Notes: generated by a model not told the origin, from the letters alone. A stretch of DNA of 64,000 nt from Eleusine coracana subsp. coracana (GCA_032690845.1 CM064424.1:49675511-49739510), one strand, 5' to 3'; positions 11,430 through 23,516 are shown, counted from the first letter of the stretch. Numbers and translations are program-made.

Positions 11430-13666
11430 AGGTGATGAGTGGACAAATATGGTGGGTGGCGGTGGCTTGGTGAGGGAAAAGAGGGAGGTCCAGTGCAGCT
11501 GAGGACTCTGGGAGCGGTCGAGGGAGATGTAGACGGGGAGGCGGTCGAGGGAATGGGAAGGGTGGAGGAGGAGGCCGAGAGAGAGCGAGAGCGAGGGAGC
11601 CCTCTCCTGTACTTGAGCAGTCCTCATCCTCGTCGTCATCGTTGGAGGAGGAGGAGCAGCAGCAGCAGCAGCAACAGCATGAGAATGAGGAGGAGGAGGA
11701 GGAGGAGGAGGAGGCAGAGCAGGAGGAGGGAGGGGGGAGGAGTAGGAGACAGGGGGTTCCACTTCCTCTGCGTCGTCAGAGGTGTGGTTGAGAGGTCCTT
11801 CGGAGCTTTCGAAGCGACCAATACTTGTTGCCAGACAACTGTTGATTCGACCCGATCCGCCTATGTAAGTATTTTACATGCTATGATAACCTGTTCATTT
11901 GATTCATAGAGAAGCATAATAGAAATCACTAATTTTTCTTGATCACTTGTGTAGGAGTTGGGTGCTGCTCACTCTAGGAGATCACGATCGCCATGTCAAT
12001 GGCATCCTGGGTCTTTTGATAAAGACACACTTTCCAGGCATAATTTCTTATGTCGGAGAGCGCAAGCTGGCCTATTCATGGAAGCTCTACTTTTCTGCTG
12101 AGGATGAGTATGATCGGGATGGTAGGATCTTCGCCAACAAGGCAGAATGTGTGCTCGAGGAGCTGTGGGTAAGTCTTTATCACATCGTATTCATATGACA
12201 CTTTTGAAATCATGATGTTACACATCATATCTATTTGCAGGATTTCTACAGATGCGAGCCGGGATACAAGGACAAAGCAAAGATCGTAGCTCACAATGCA
12301 TGTCCTAAGCACGTGAGGGACATGTTTTATGAGGCACGTATCTAGGCTGTGATTGTGTACCACGCCCAGCACCTTAAAGTTAAGGTCACCAAAACTCAAT
12401 TGAGAAACATGAAGCTTACTAGAGATGAATACATGCAGGTAAAATGTAGAATAGTAATATTATTATTTTTCTAACATTAAGTATTTTTACTTTGGTCTTC
12501 TTAATTATATGCCATGTACTTGATGATGTGTAATGTGTAGGTGCCTGCGTGGTGGTGTGCTACCAATGCTCCTGCCTGGGAAGCTGTTGTGAACAAGTGG
12601 TGTGTGGAGGGCTGAGAGGAGACCCATAATGCTTGTCGGGAGCATCGTTTGTTGATGCCAGGTCCAGCACACCATCAAGGGAATCTTTCCCTTAAGCAGT
12701 ACGCGGCGAGATGGGTACGTGAATTCATTTATTTGTTCTAACTCTCAATACTGTATAATTTCTAATCATCCTTCTATATTGGTTTGCAGTCGTCGTCACA
12801 TGATGGTCACCCTTGCACTGAGTTCGAGGCATTTGCTATGGCCTGCCAGGGCAAGGCCACGGCGCCCGACGTCCAGTACAACCCGGAGGCCCCCTCCACG
12901 GCGTACAACAATTCCTCCGTCCACACCCGCCTCACGGAGTACACTTCGATGGGAAGGGAGATCCATGGGCCTGAGTGGGATCCTAGTGCTCATGATCGTG
13001 ATGGGGAAGTCGTGATGAGGGTGGGAGGAGGCAGGAAGCATGGGCAATACTGGATTGGAGAAGGCACGCTCGACACGGTGACTACGCCCACTCTCTCCGT
13101 GATACGAGCGAGGAGCACGAGCTCAAGCCCGGCTATATGCCCTCGACCGAACACTACACAGTCCCAGATGGAGGCACTTCAGGTAATTTTAGTTATATTC
13201 ATTGTTGATTTACTGGTTTTGTATATAACTTTTTTGCATTGCAATAATGAGATCAAATGTTATAGACCCAGCTCGCTGCAGAGAAGAAGGCAAGGGAGGA
13301 CATGGAACAGGAGTTCGAGAGGAGGCTCGAGCACCAGCAAAAGCAATTGACTCAGTGGATGGCATCACTTGGCCAGAGTTTAGGTACAGCCCTGCCGCCG
13401 ATGCCGTCGTTTGCTCTACCTCCTCGGCCATCTACTCCGGCTAGTACTCCTGTGAGTATGAACGTTTTAGTTTCTATAATCAACATAATACTGGAGATTT
13501 ACTGAGGATATTAGAGCATTCATGTATTGAAAGACTAATCAGGAATCAACATCTCTTATTTGTGCAAAATGTATCAGCGGGATCGTGTCCATGGAGTCAA
13601 TGGGATGAGGGCAATCAAGATCAGGACTTGACGCCACCTAGTGGGCAAGGCTCTCGTCATCAGTGA
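11430..13666 (+). pseudogene. TNPA-like second CACTA gene (Transposase_24 / Ptta-En/Spm family)
   Basis: A multi-exon relic downstream of TNP2 in the same orientation. The first exon carries a low-complexity Ser-, Gln- and Glu-rich stretch (about 11600-11740) and then WLRGPSEL. Later exons read VNGILGLLIKTHFPGI (about 11990-12040), YSWKLYFSAEDEYDRDG (about 12075-12125), YEA near 12330, WWCATN (about 12550), and ISRARSTS-like and coiled-coil Glu/Gln-rich segments to 13480. GT/AG borders are visible, for example GTAAGT after 11863 and an AG just before 11955. In-frame stops (about 12343, 12613) and shifts disable it. Family role: the DNA-binding partner that recognises subterminal repeats. It ends with TGA at 13664-13666. 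Confidence 0.8.
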
Positions 13667-13889
13667 ACTTTGTATCTTAATGGCACCTGTATGATGGTTA
13701 TTATGAGACATTTGTGTTGAGAATCTTCGAGATAATATTTGGATGTCTGTGATGATATTTGTATGCCTGTGATGATATTTGAATGATTATGATGAAATTT
13801 GAATGCCTGTGATCATATATGCTGAATATTGGATGTTTTTATGATCCGAGAACAGCCAATTTAAAGGTTCTGTGATTGACTGTTGAGGC

Positions 13890-14245
13890 TTTACCGTGTG
13901 CCTTGGTCATGGCACACGGCAAAGGTGACAGTTTCCCATTACCTGGAAACCATATTTGCCGTGTGCCATGACCAAAGCACACGGCAAAGATTGAGCTTTT
14001 GCCGTGTGCCTTGGTCATGGCACACAGCAAAAATGACACGCTTTGCCGTGTGCCAACCGTCTGGCACACGACAAAGAACGCCGTTACTGCAGGGAAGGTG
14101 ACGGTACCTTTTTTTTTGCCGTCGGCTACCCCGGGCACACGGCAAAGACTTTGCCGTGTGCCCGATAAAAAACACACGGTAAAGGTGGGTTTGCTGACAG
14201 GAATTTTGCCGTGCGGCCTTTACTGTGTGTTACCCACGGCAATAA
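13890..14245. repeat. CACTA subterminal repeat array
   Basis: At least eight copies of TTTGCCGTGTGCC or its reverse complement, often arranged head to head as GCCGTGTGCC...GGCACACGGC. Such arrays are the binding sites of the TNPA-type protein in known CACTA elements. They support both the family call and the right-end position. Confidence 0.88.
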
Positions 14246-14275
14246 CTTTGCCGTGGGTAGTTCACCCAGGAGCTG

Positions 14276-14287
14276 TTTTCCGTAGTG
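14276..14287. repeat. Right terminal inverted repeat of the CACTA element
   Basis: TTTTCCGTAGTG; on the other strand it reads CACTACGGAAAA. The partner repeat is outside the window. Confidence 0.85.
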
Positions 14288-14805
14288 CATGTAGAAGGCA
14301 TCTATCTTAAGTTGCATGTGATACTGTCTTAACCAAATTAACAATTGCATAGACTATGTCCATTGCATCAGTTTTGGTCAAATCATTAAAACCAGTAATC
14401 AAGTGCATCTACCATGTGCACTGCATTCGTACGACTCAAACAACCATCACGTACAACCATATGACATATAGTATGGTATCAGCTCTTGTATTTATTATGA
14501 AGAGAGAAGACGATGATCAAGGAATCTTTTGATTTGATTACGACTGTTTATGATGAGCATTTAAAATAACATATACACACATGCATACATACAGCCGATG
14601 CTAACTGCTAATGCGCAACCGTCTCGTCGTGTCTTGTTGTGCTGTGGTTGCAACGGCCCTGCACCGTGCCACCAACATGATTATTGGCAGCCTTTTTTAT
14701 TGCAGCATGATTATTGGCAGCCTGCTCATCTATACTAGTACTATAGAGGCCTCACTTGAATTGATCATGGGACCTTGAAATGAAAAATATAATGAGGACT
14801 TGATT
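14288..14805. other. Intergenic DNA, nothing recognised
   Basis: AT-rich sequence right of the CACTA end. No ORF, RNA gene or repeat termini could be supported. Confidence 0.5.
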
Positions 14806-15690
14806 GGACCATATTGTCACATTCCACCAGAGTTTAGTGAGTGTTTCACCTTGCACCAGTTTTAAGCTCAAATATTCTCACTTTGCACCACCTTTTAGGT
14901 GGAGTAGTATCGAAGGTTTTAGTGAATGTTTCACCTTGCACCAGTTTTAAGCTCAAATATTCTCACTTTGCACTGTGAACTAGTAGAGGAGGAGATTTGA
15001 GAAAGGCTCAGCGCACCGTGGTGACGGCCTCCTCAGTTATATTTATACTCAATACAATTAGGGCTACAGTAAGCGAGGAGACTTGATCTCTAAGTAACCT
15101 AATACATGTACAAGTTAACATGCACCACCTTTTAGGTTGAGTAGTATCGAAAGGTCTTAACCCAAATGACAGCCGCATAACAAAAAATTTAGGCAGATTG
15201 ATTGTTGGAGTTTGGACATAATTTGCAGGTTTATTGATGATTTAATCATTTTTGTAGGGTAACAGGTCAAATATACGACAAATGGCATCCACAGAATAAT
15301 TAAGTGGTTTTACTAATGCAATCTGGGTCGGATCACAACAATAATGTATGACAATATAGAGGCTAAACATGGAATGGAAAAGGTTTATCACACCATCAGA
15401 AAGTGAAAATTGGTTATAATATAACTGATGAGTTAGTCAAACATGCTGTCTCCATCGATGATGGAATTTAAGACCCTTATATTGCGCAATTTTTCATGTT
15501 TAGGTGTTTCACATGGTTAATGATAATGTCTTAATTATTTGAAATTACATAAGTTGCTGCCACGTGGACCCAAAATCATTTCATCATGTTTATTCTAGAA
15601 TGTAGTGCACAGCGTGAGAATTCTTGACCTTAAACCTGGTGCAAAGTGATATCGTATGCTAAACCTGGTGTAATGTGACAATATGGCTCC
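14806..15690. mobile_element. Long-TIR non-autonomous element of unassigned family, about 885 bp
   Basis: The two ends are imperfect reverse complements for about 75 bp. The left reads CCATATTGTCACATTCCACC and onward; the right ends GGTGTAATGTGACAATATGG, with a second matching block inside each (left TTGCACCAGTTTTAAGCTCA, right TTAAACCTGGTGCAAAGTGA). No coding sequence is present. Long TIRs without coding capacity suggest a MULE-like MITE, but no target duplication could be matched, so the exact ends and family remain open. Confidence 0.6.
14833..14973. repeat. 85-bp-period direct duplication inside the inverted-repeat element
   Basis: The 56 bp at 14833-14888 recur almost exactly at 14918-14973 (one G/A difference by eye). 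Part of the adjoining unit, CACCACCTTTTAGGT, recurs a third time near 15124. This looks like a local tandem duplication of the left TIR region. Confidence 0.85.
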
Positions 15691-16148
15691 AAAACTAGTG
15701 TTTTATGCAATTCACTCTTTATTTGGTTGTTCATTCATGTGCTCTCTCTCTCTCTCTCTGTGAAAAAAATAACTGAATAATGGTTCTTGCACTGGTTCCA
15801 CAACTGCTAGACGTTTAGAGCTGTGCTGGGTTTTGCTTCATTTGTTCAAAATAGCATACAAAAACAATGGTGAGACCAAATCGCATCCACGGTATTTGAC
15901 TGGTATCTTTCCTCTTTTCCGTTTTCAGCGCGGCTCAAATCTTTGCCAGGGATCAACTTTATCAAAGTGTTGATAGAACATGAGGACGCGTTTGACGTAC
16001 TGTACTGCATAGCTTTCGAGATGATGGACCTCCGTGCTTAGTACAAATAAATAACAAGTAGATCAATCCAATCTGATCCGATCCAGTTAACATCATTAAT
16101 GGAAACATGCAGTGTTTCCAAGGATTTTAGGGCTTCTCATAAATACTA
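15691..16148. other. Intergenic DNA with a CT microsatellite
   Basis: Non-coding. A (CT)n run of about 20 bp lies near 15741-15760. Nothing else is supported. Confidence 0.6.
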
Positions 16149-16347
16149 CTCCCTATGTTCTAAAATAAATTTATACCTAGGTCTGATCAAACTTTGCTTT
16201 GACCAATAATTTTGATGCATTTAACTAACTAATAAATCTAAAAAATACTAATACAAGATTTTTTAAACTTAATAGGATACATTAAAACTACTAATAAAAG
16301 CTAAGTTTACCCAAAACTAGATACAAACTTATTTGGGATGCAAGGAG
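16149..16347. mobile_element. Stowaway-like MITE (Tc1/mariner type), 199 bp
   Basis: The ends read CTCCCTATGTTCTAAAATAA and, on the other strand, CTCCTTGCATCCCAAATAAG, the CTCCCTCCGTTC-like TIR of Stowaway elements. They are flanked by TA on both sides (16147-16148 and 16348-16349), the expected dinucleotide target duplication. The inside is AT-rich and non-coding. Confidence 0.85.
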
Positions 16348-16349
16348 TA

Positions 16350-17978
16350 GGCTAACTCATGATTCCCATGCGTACCACCAAAGGACAACTCATAAATCCA
16401 TGCAGTGTAGTACAAATATGGATACATATTCTCTGCATTGGCTCAACCAATGAAGAGAAGTATAAGATCCGCTACAGGAAAATGTGAGAACAAGAATAAC
16501 TCTCTGCAATAGCACTGTAGCACAATACTATATCCATAGTAATCTGACTCCCTACCAGTAATTTTACTGTATCGATTGATCTGATTCATTGAGTTTCGAT
16601 CGAACGGCTGAAAACGGGGCTAATGAATTTATACCTCTAATTCAAAGGATGTGAATCTTACAAATATAGGCATGTGCGCCTTTTATTTTATTTTATAATG
16701 TACAAGCTCACGATTCTAAAGGGTTGATATAGCACGCGGTGAATAGTATATGCAATGCAAATAAGGTGTTAATTTTATTCTTCTGAAAGAAATATGGGCA
16801 TTTCATGATCCATCCCCTACAACACAGTAACACAGATAATACCATTATTTGTGTCAGATTTGACAAAAGGGAACAAGAAGCAACTAAAACATTGTTGAAA
16901 CAGGGAAATCCTTCCTTTTATATCAGATAGAAATTATACAAGAGAGACGAGATAATGATTCTTCAACAGAAACCTCTGTTAAGAAGCTTTGCTTTGCTTT
17001 GCACTCATGGACCACATCCCATCTATTGGGAGAAACCCATCTCTTAGTCTCCCCTAGGACTAATTGAAGCCCATTGACGGATAACAAGAGGAGAAGATGA
17101 GCCGAAGGCACAACACGCGATGGCCCATCTAGGAGTAGTCAAGCCTAGGAAGGTATGGCCGAAAACCATATGGACCAGGCAGGGCCCTAACACAAGTATC
17201 AAAGGTTTTGACTCCTGGGACATGTACCGGTGTAGATTAAAGTATGTCCTAGAATACCCCCGGCTATGTAAACTAGGTAGAGGTCAATCATGTAAACACA
17301 CTCTGTATGGATAGGTGAACATAAGACTATAAATGTTCTTCTGTGAACTCCTAGAATAGGTCGATCAATCACTTTACTGGTACGGACCGAGCAGTCTAAT
17401 ATAACGTATTTCTGAAGGGATCTGGTTGGACCTTCGGCTAATTGGTATTGCTTAATTGTCTCTTATTTCCATCAGACCCGCCAGAGGAGCTAATACCCTG
17501 AAGGAGGTGCCTTTGCCTTCGGTTCCTTCCTTGGGCGGGTTCCTTAAAGTTTGTGCTAGACATGTAACGGCAACACCATCCTAGCAGTATAGCCGTGAAC
17601 AGCATGATCAGTGTGGATGAGCAGGGAGAGCATCAGAAGTTCCAGATTGCTTGGGTCATTATGGCCTTAAAAAAGAGAGCAAGAAACGAAGGAACTTTGG
17701 TGTTTATATTATTGTGTGCAACAAACAAAGAAACTTGGCATTGACTCGGTAATAAGAATCCATCCATCCATCCATCCATATAGTAGTACTGTAGTATGCA
17801 AGGGGTGAACGATGTATAATAGGAACAGAAACAATGACAAAGGTATAGGAGCAGCTCCCCCCTCTCTCTCTCCACCTTCTAGTACTACAACTATTTTACT
17901 ACTTGGAGGAGTAAGTAGTACAGTAGGCACCGAAGAAATAAATAAAGCAGAAGAGAGAAGAAGTGGACGGAGTTAATG
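16350..17978. other. Intergenic DNA and 3' flank of the WAV3-like gene
   Basis: No coding feature is supported. 17120-17600 has the feel of a degenerate LTR (ACTATAAATG near 17326, then CA- and TG-bounded words), but no termini or duplications could be matched. A (CCAT)n microsatellite is at 17760-17779. The stretch next to 17979 would be the 3' untranslated region of the minus-strand gene. Confidence 0.4.
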
Positions 17979-20282
17979 TTAGAATCGTGCGTTGTCGAAG
18001 CCGTGCAGATCGCTGACCCGGTTCATTGACTTCCGAATGATTGCCACCTTGGCCAGCTGCTCCGCGGCTCGCCACGCGGACGTGGGCGTCAAAGAGGAGG
18101 AGGGCTCAGGAGGCGGCGGCGGCGTGGAGGTGGAGGGGGTTCGCATGCCCCTGAGCTCCGTGTCGATGGTGGCCACGAGGTCATGCGACGGCGGGGACTG
18201 CATCAGCAGCAGCGCGCGCGCCGACGACAGCAGGTGGATCGCCGTGGACAGGTCGTGCAGGTCAGCGAGGCGACGCGACTCGGCCACGGCGCGCGTGGCC
18301 ACGAACAGGTCGTGCAGCCGCCCTCCTCCTCCTCCTCCTCCTCCTCCTCTTTGGTGGTGGAGCGGCGGCAGCAGCAGCGGCTGGTGGGCTCCGCGCACGG
18401 TGTCGTGAGACCAAGGGTCGCGGTAGCTGCAGCGCACGGACAGAAGCTGCTGCTGCGAGTCGTGCAACGGCGCGCGCAGCTCCAGCAGCAGCTCGCGCTC
18501 CTCGTCGGCGTACATCTCGCCCAGCCGGACGCTGACGATTTCATTGCCTGCCAGCAGCTGCTGCTGCCCGGTGGAGTAGACGGCGGTGATCTCCCCAGCG
18601 GGGAAATGTAGGTCCAGATGCACGTCCTGCATCACCACGCTCACCAGGCACTTGTCCAGCAGCGGTGGAGCATCGCCGATAGGGATCTCGACGTGAGTGA
18701 ACCGAGTGGTTGCCGTGTGCCGCTGTTTGTTGGCTCCTTGCTGCTGCTGCTGCTTTGTGGTGTCGGAGAGGAGCATGACGGTGGCCACGGGGTTGCGCTC
18801 ACGCCGGTCCTCCAGGACCTTGGTCGCCTTGCGCAGCGCGTCTCCCACGCTGCTGCTGCTGCTAGTAGAGGAGGAGGAGGAGGAGGAGGAGGCGGAGGCG
18901 GCGCTGACCACGAGCCGGTCCACGATCTGGCGCGCCGACCGCTGGCCTTGCCTGGTCATCCGACGCAGCGGCAGCAGCCGCTTGGCGGCGCCGCCGGAGA
19001 AGGCCACGATCGACAGCCGGTCGGCCGGGCCCAGCGAGGCCAACACCAGGCGCATCCCGCGCTTGAGCGTCTCCAGCTTCTCCCCCATCATGCCATGCCT
19101 CACGTCCAGCACAGTCACCAGGTCAATAGGCGCCCGACCACGCCTGCTCGCCTTCACCTTCAAGGCCACCGCGTACTTGCCGTGTCTCCGCCCGGAAGAC
19201 ACCAGCGCCGCCTCGGGGGCCACGGTCACCACCACCACTGCTGCTGAGGCCTTCAAGTCATCATTATTACTAGTATCACTGCTGCTAATAACATCCTCCT
19301 CCTCCTCCGGGATCGGGTTGAACCCCACCAGCGGCTCGTCGTCGTCGTACAGCTTCATCAGCTTCGTCGGGGCACCCTGCTCCTGCAAGGACGAGAGGGA
19401 CGGGGCCTGCCGCCACGCCGACGCGCACACGGGGCACGACAGCACGCCGGACGACCAACGCGCGTGCCCCGCGATGCACGGGAAGTGGAAGCTGTGCGAG
19501 CACTCCGCAGTGAACACGGCAGAGCTGCCGCTGCTCTTCACGCCCCGCGAGCACACGCCGCAACGAGACTGCACAACCAACACCAACACCAATATTAATT
19601 AGCAGCTTTTCTCTCTCTCTCTTTTCTCATTCACAAACACATCATCATGCTACAAACAAGCAAACAAACAAAAGCTCTTTTTTTTTCTCTCTCTTTTCAC
19701 ATACATATTCCACCTCCAGTAACTAAAAGAATTATTATTCTAAAAAAAAGTAACTAAAAAAGATTTGGATCTGGGAGAGAGAGAGAGATCTGGCTATGAG
19801 TATCTCAAATCCCACCATCAGCCTAGTTGGGATTGATGAATCTTTCAGATCAAGAAGATGCCAGGAAAAGCTGCTACGAGTGAGTGATGATTATATAATA
19901 ATAATTGCTCAATGATCACAACGAGAAACAATCATCAAGAGTAGAAGAAGAACAAGAGTAGAATGCAACTGACCTTGGACGGGAGGAGCGACGCCTTGAA
20001 CAGCGCGAATCTGGAGGGGGATCTGGGCGACGACGGCGCCGACAGGGTCTGCAGCAGCGGCATCCTCGGCTTCCTCATGGGCGCTGGCGCCGACGGCGGC
20101 GTCACCGGCGCGGGCTCCTGCAGCGGCTTGGTGCGGCAGCGAAGGGTGGGCGTGCTCGGGTTGCTGCCCTTGGAGAAGAACAAGAAGCTGCCGGCGCCGT
20201 GGGGGCGGAGCTTCTTTGTCTTGTCGTGCTCGTCGTCGCGCTGGACGGACGTGCACAGAGCCCTCCGCCAACCCGTCCCCAT
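17979..20282 (-). CDS. RING-H2 / von Willebrand A domain protein, WAV3-like E3 ubiquitin ligase
   Basis: Two exons on the minus strand: 20282-19974 (103 codons, from ATG) and 19568-17979 (529 codons plus stop), joined across a 405-bp phase-0 GT-AG intron, giving 632 aa. The RING-H2 has all eight ligands: C106, C109, C126, H128, H131, C134, C148, C151. A vWA domain follows at about 250-375 (IDLVTVLD, LGPADRLSIVAFSG, LPLRRMT, NPVATVMLLSD), then a beta-rich region at about 400-470 like the family's C-terminal domain, then Gly- and Pro-rich linkers. The family (WAVY GROWTH 3 / EDA40 of Arabidopsis) acts as E3 ligases in root gravitropic growth. Oddities: the vWA metal site DxSxS reads DVRHG, and a Ser homopolymer (about 328-343) and a Gln run are inserted. 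I chose the 20282 ATG because the N terminus MGTGWRRALC suits the family. This is the only intact host gene seen here. Confidence 0.9.
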
Positions 20283-20660
20283 TCTTGCTGGACCTTTCCT
20301 TTCTCTTCTCTGCTTTTGCCTTCGCTTCTTCTCCTTTTTTACTAGTACCTTTCTCTTCTCTGCTCTGCTTCTCCTTTTACGTTTATCTATGCAGCTAGCT
20401 ACCACCACATGGCAAATGGCAAGGGAAGGAATCCCGGGGAAGAAGAGACGACTCTTTCTTCTCTCTGTCTACCACTATGCTCTGCTCCTCTCGCAATTGA
20501 GGACGAGTAGTAGTACTGGCCTACTGGGAGGGAGGAGCTGCTACCACGACCGCAACTCCATAATTTATCCAACTCAGTACTCAGCTCATCAGCTGGACCG
20601 GGAGAGAGAGAGAGAGAGCGCAATTATTATAGGCGCGGGTAACAGTCGCATCGCATCTCA
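20283..20660 (-). promoter_or_regulatory. Probable core promoter and 5' leader of the WAV3-like gene
   Basis: Upstream of the ATG the minus strand carries a TATAATAA word at 20631-20624, followed by a pyrimidine (CT)n tract at about 20602-20618 and further CT-rich leader sequence. This is a common arrangement in grass promoters (TATA then Y-patch). It is an inference from spacing only; the start site is not known. Confidence 0.4.
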
Positions 20661-21144
20661 GGTTCCTCCGTTCCTAATTTCCTATCCCTGGTTCTTCGTG
20701 GCAGAACAGTACAGTGTATTCTACTTATATTATTCAGGAAACAAAGAAAGAAATAACCCACCTCTTTCTTGTCGTGCTTTCCGAACTTCGGCTTGTTATT
20801 GGTAATTTATCATAAAATTTGCATACCAGCTTTCTAGATCTCTGATTATTTTTCACTCACCCGTAATGTCGAACTCATCATTTTCTCTCTGCTTCTGCAC
20901 AAATGCTGGACTCATCAAATCCTAGCATCAACAATAATTCAACAACCGCTTCTGGGTGCATCATTGGCTGGAATGATATTTTTCCGCATCATGCTTCATT
21001 TCTCCACCTCTTTCATATCAAATCCCTGTATGTACTTAATTCTTTAAGAATAAGATGGAATCTTATTATTCCTAGATAACATGTGTGTATGAAATGCTAA
21101 GTTCTCTCTTATTTATGGCTATATTAATGGTCAAAATTGGTATT
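20661..21144. other. Intergenic DNA between the WAV3-like gene and a copia relic
   Basis: No gene or repeat termini are supported. The right edge is where recognisable copia coding sequence begins. Confidence 0.5.
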
Positions 21145-23065
21145 TAACGACCATCAACAACGGATGTCTCCAACTTGCTTCCTCGCTTGGCATGCGCTAC
21201 AAACTTTATTATTCTCAAAAGAAACATCCTTTAGTCCAATACCATGACCACTCTTTTGAAGCTTGCGGAGATTCCTCATCCAACCATGAGCTAGCTGACG
21301 ATGTCATACCCAATCCAATGTGGTTTTGGCTAACAAACAAGTACTTGGATTGTATATATTGTTGGTGAAATTAATAATATAGATCTTATCCTCTAAATAC
21401 CCTTTAAACACCATTGAGAAATCATCCCTTCTAAAGACGGTCACGTCCTCATCGGTGAACAAACAACAAAGTCGCACAACACAAAGTTGTGATATGTACA
21501 ACAAGTTGTAGCTCAATCCTTCCACAAGATAAACTAATTGAAAGGCCATGGGTGATGTCACCACGATCAATTACCTTTCCCTTGTCATCATTATCAAATG
21601 AAAGGCCTCCACTTGGTAGATTGTCATGATCAAGTATGGAGAACATCGAATTCTCCTCGATCATATGGTTTGAGCACATGATATCAAGTATTCATGTTCC
21701 ACCACTGGAGGAGTATTCCTACAAGGGAAATCAAGTTTGTGTTTTAGACACCCAAATTTGCTTGGGGTCCCTTAACACTAGTAACAAGAACCTTGAGCAC
21801 CCACACATAAGGCTTCCACCTTGTATTGCATGCCCCAACAAACTTTGCAACAACTCTTCCATGAGAGTTGCACATTAGCACATATGACATATAAAAATCA
21901 TCAAAGGATATAGTCCTTTTCTTTTGATGCTTGTTGAGCTCAAGGATTGAATGTTTCATGTGTTGAGGGTTCGATTGTGGCTTCTTGATTGATTCACTTG
22001 CTTGCTCTTGTTCTTGTTGAAGTTCCTCTTTGGCTCATAATTGTTGAATCCAATGCCTTTGTTGCCATTGAACTTCCTTGTGTCACCAACTATCTTTTTG
22101 GCAAGCTCAACTGGAGACGCTTTCTCAAGTTCCTTCACTTTGTTGGTGAGGTCTTCTATCTTCTTCATGTTTGGGGCTGTAGTGTCAATATCAACATTGT
22201 GACATCTCCCACAACCCTTGCTTGATGAAGCTTGGGATGTCATATCTTCTCTCTCCATTTTAAGAATGATCTTCCATGATTCTTCAATCTCTTTTTTCAA
22301 GAGTTGAGTTGGAGGAATGAAAACTTGTGCTTGATTCCTCTATCTTTTCTTGATTCTTGATCAAGTTCTCATTCTTCTTCCCTTCCTCCTCAAGTAACTT
22401 CTTGAGCAAGGTTCTTCTCTTTCTCTTGAATGAGTAAACCTTCTTGCTTCTCAAGAGTTTCTTCTTGGCTCTCAATCACTTCTTGTTGCCTTTCTAGCAT
22501 CCTAATCATTTCATGCATAGAGGGGACCAATTCCTCCTCTTCATCATCGTTACAAAACTTAAATGAGATTTAGAAGCTACCTTATTTTCTTTTGCCATGA
22601 AGCAATGGGGAGCATCATCCACATCATCGTAGAGGTTGGCGAAGAGGGACTTCTTGGCCAGAGTGAGGCCATAAGCAATGTTGATGATGCCTCCTTTTTG
22701 TTCCTCTTCTTCATCATCTGAGACATATTCTTTCCTGGTATGAGCTTGGCCCTTGAATGGCTTCTTTTTGTCTTCTTGGGATACTTGTATTTCTTCTCCC
22801 TTGCCATTCAATCATGGAGGATACGCAATGAAGTGCCCTTCCTCATGACACTCATAGCATGTCTTCTTCTTGGTTCTTCTTGCTTTTGCTTTGCCAAATG
22901 TCTTCTTGGTGAAGCCATTCCTCATCATATATTTGCCAAACTTATTCGCAAAGAGAGCAAATTCTTCGTTGTCCTCTTCCTCACTATCATCTTCATCATC
23001 ATGGTCTTCTTTAGTCTTGTTGGCTTTGAGTACAATATCATTTTTACTTATACCTTCATCACCAA
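21145..23065 (-). pseudogene. Ty1/copia gag-protease-integrase start, second part of a split relic
   Basis: Read on the minus strand this continues the gag seen at 35062-35397. It has an acidic stretch and the zinc-knuckle region CYECHEEGHF (about 22820-22850; the final Cys is lost), further gag to about 21960, a protease-like segment (about 21680-21450), then the GAG-pre-integrase domain (YNLLYISQLC, about 21500) and the integrase zinc end HRQLAH...CSAC (to about 21150). Many stops and shifts disable it. A stop in the LDWV*HR stretch is one G-to-A change from Trp. Integrase core, RT and the 3' LTR are missing, so the relic is truncated on this side. It was split at ACCAA by the Tat-lineage element. 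Confidence 0.85.
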
Positions 23066-23464
23066 TGTGGGATACTTGCCCTACGGGTATCCTCATACAA
23101 GACTAAGTCGGTAACCGACCGGGTCCTTCATCAACAAGGAAGCCAACCAACTCAGCTTGGAGCACAAGGCATGTAGAGATAGACTTTCTATGTAAACCCT
23201 AATGGGTTACGACTAGGACTCTTCATGTACCCCTCTGCCGACCGGATATATAAGGCGGCAGGGTATCCCCTCATCGAGGGACATGTTGACAAGTAGACAG
23301 AGGTTTTCCCTCAACATCAATACAACACACAGAACATAGGACGTAGGGTTTTTACTCTCATCGAGAGGGCTCGAACCAGTATAACTCGGTGTCTTGTGTT
23401 ACCATCATAGTTCTTAGTCTCGATGTAGCCCTATACATTTTACTGCCTATCTCAAGCTTCGACA
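23066..23464 (+). repeat. 5' LTR of the Tat-lineage element
   Basis: 399 bp, TG...CA ends. A TATATAA box lies at 23247-23253. The primer-site-like sequence TTGGCGCGCTAGGAAGGGG follows at 23466; I did not assign its tRNA. Confidence 0.95.
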
Positions 23465-23516
23465 GTTGGCGCGCTAGGAAGGGGACAAGACTCGCCGGGA
23501 TTCTTCGTCGACTACG

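Larger units (their letters stand above)
6879..14287 (+). mobile_element. CACTA (En/Spm) DNA transposon, 5'-truncated by the window or the chromovirus
   Basis: The right terminus reads TTTTCCGTAGTG at 14276-14287, the reverse complement of a CACTAC-type terminal inverted repeat. Just inside lie many copies of the subterminal motif TTTGCCGTGTGCC in both orientations (13890-14245). Internally there is a TNP2-type transposase gene followed by a TNPA-like gene in the same orientation, the standard two-gene order of grass CACTA elements. No left CACTA terminus is present between 6879 and 8100, so the left end probably lies beyond the chromovirus, outside the window. The three bases after the right end, CAT, would be the 3-bp target duplication, which cannot be checked here. 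Confidence 0.9.

Noticed and set aside
11373..11762. Minus-strand ORF rich in Leu and Pro
   Set aside because: Complement of the Glu/Gln/Ser codon repeats in the first exon of the TNPA-like gene.
13890..14245. Short repeats that might suggest a CRISPR-like array
   Set aside because: Copies are in both orientations, unevenly spaced and end at a CACTA terminus; they are transposase-binding subterminal repeats.
17120..17640. Possible solo LTR in the gene's 3' flank
   Set aside because: A TATA-like word and LTR-like phrasing were noticed, but no matching termini or target duplication could be found.
18618..19602. Long plus-strand ORFs (209 and 301 codons) opposite the WAV3-like gene
   Set aside because: They are antisense shadows of a GC-rich coding exon. 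The minus-strand frame has clear RING and vWA motifs and correct splice sites.
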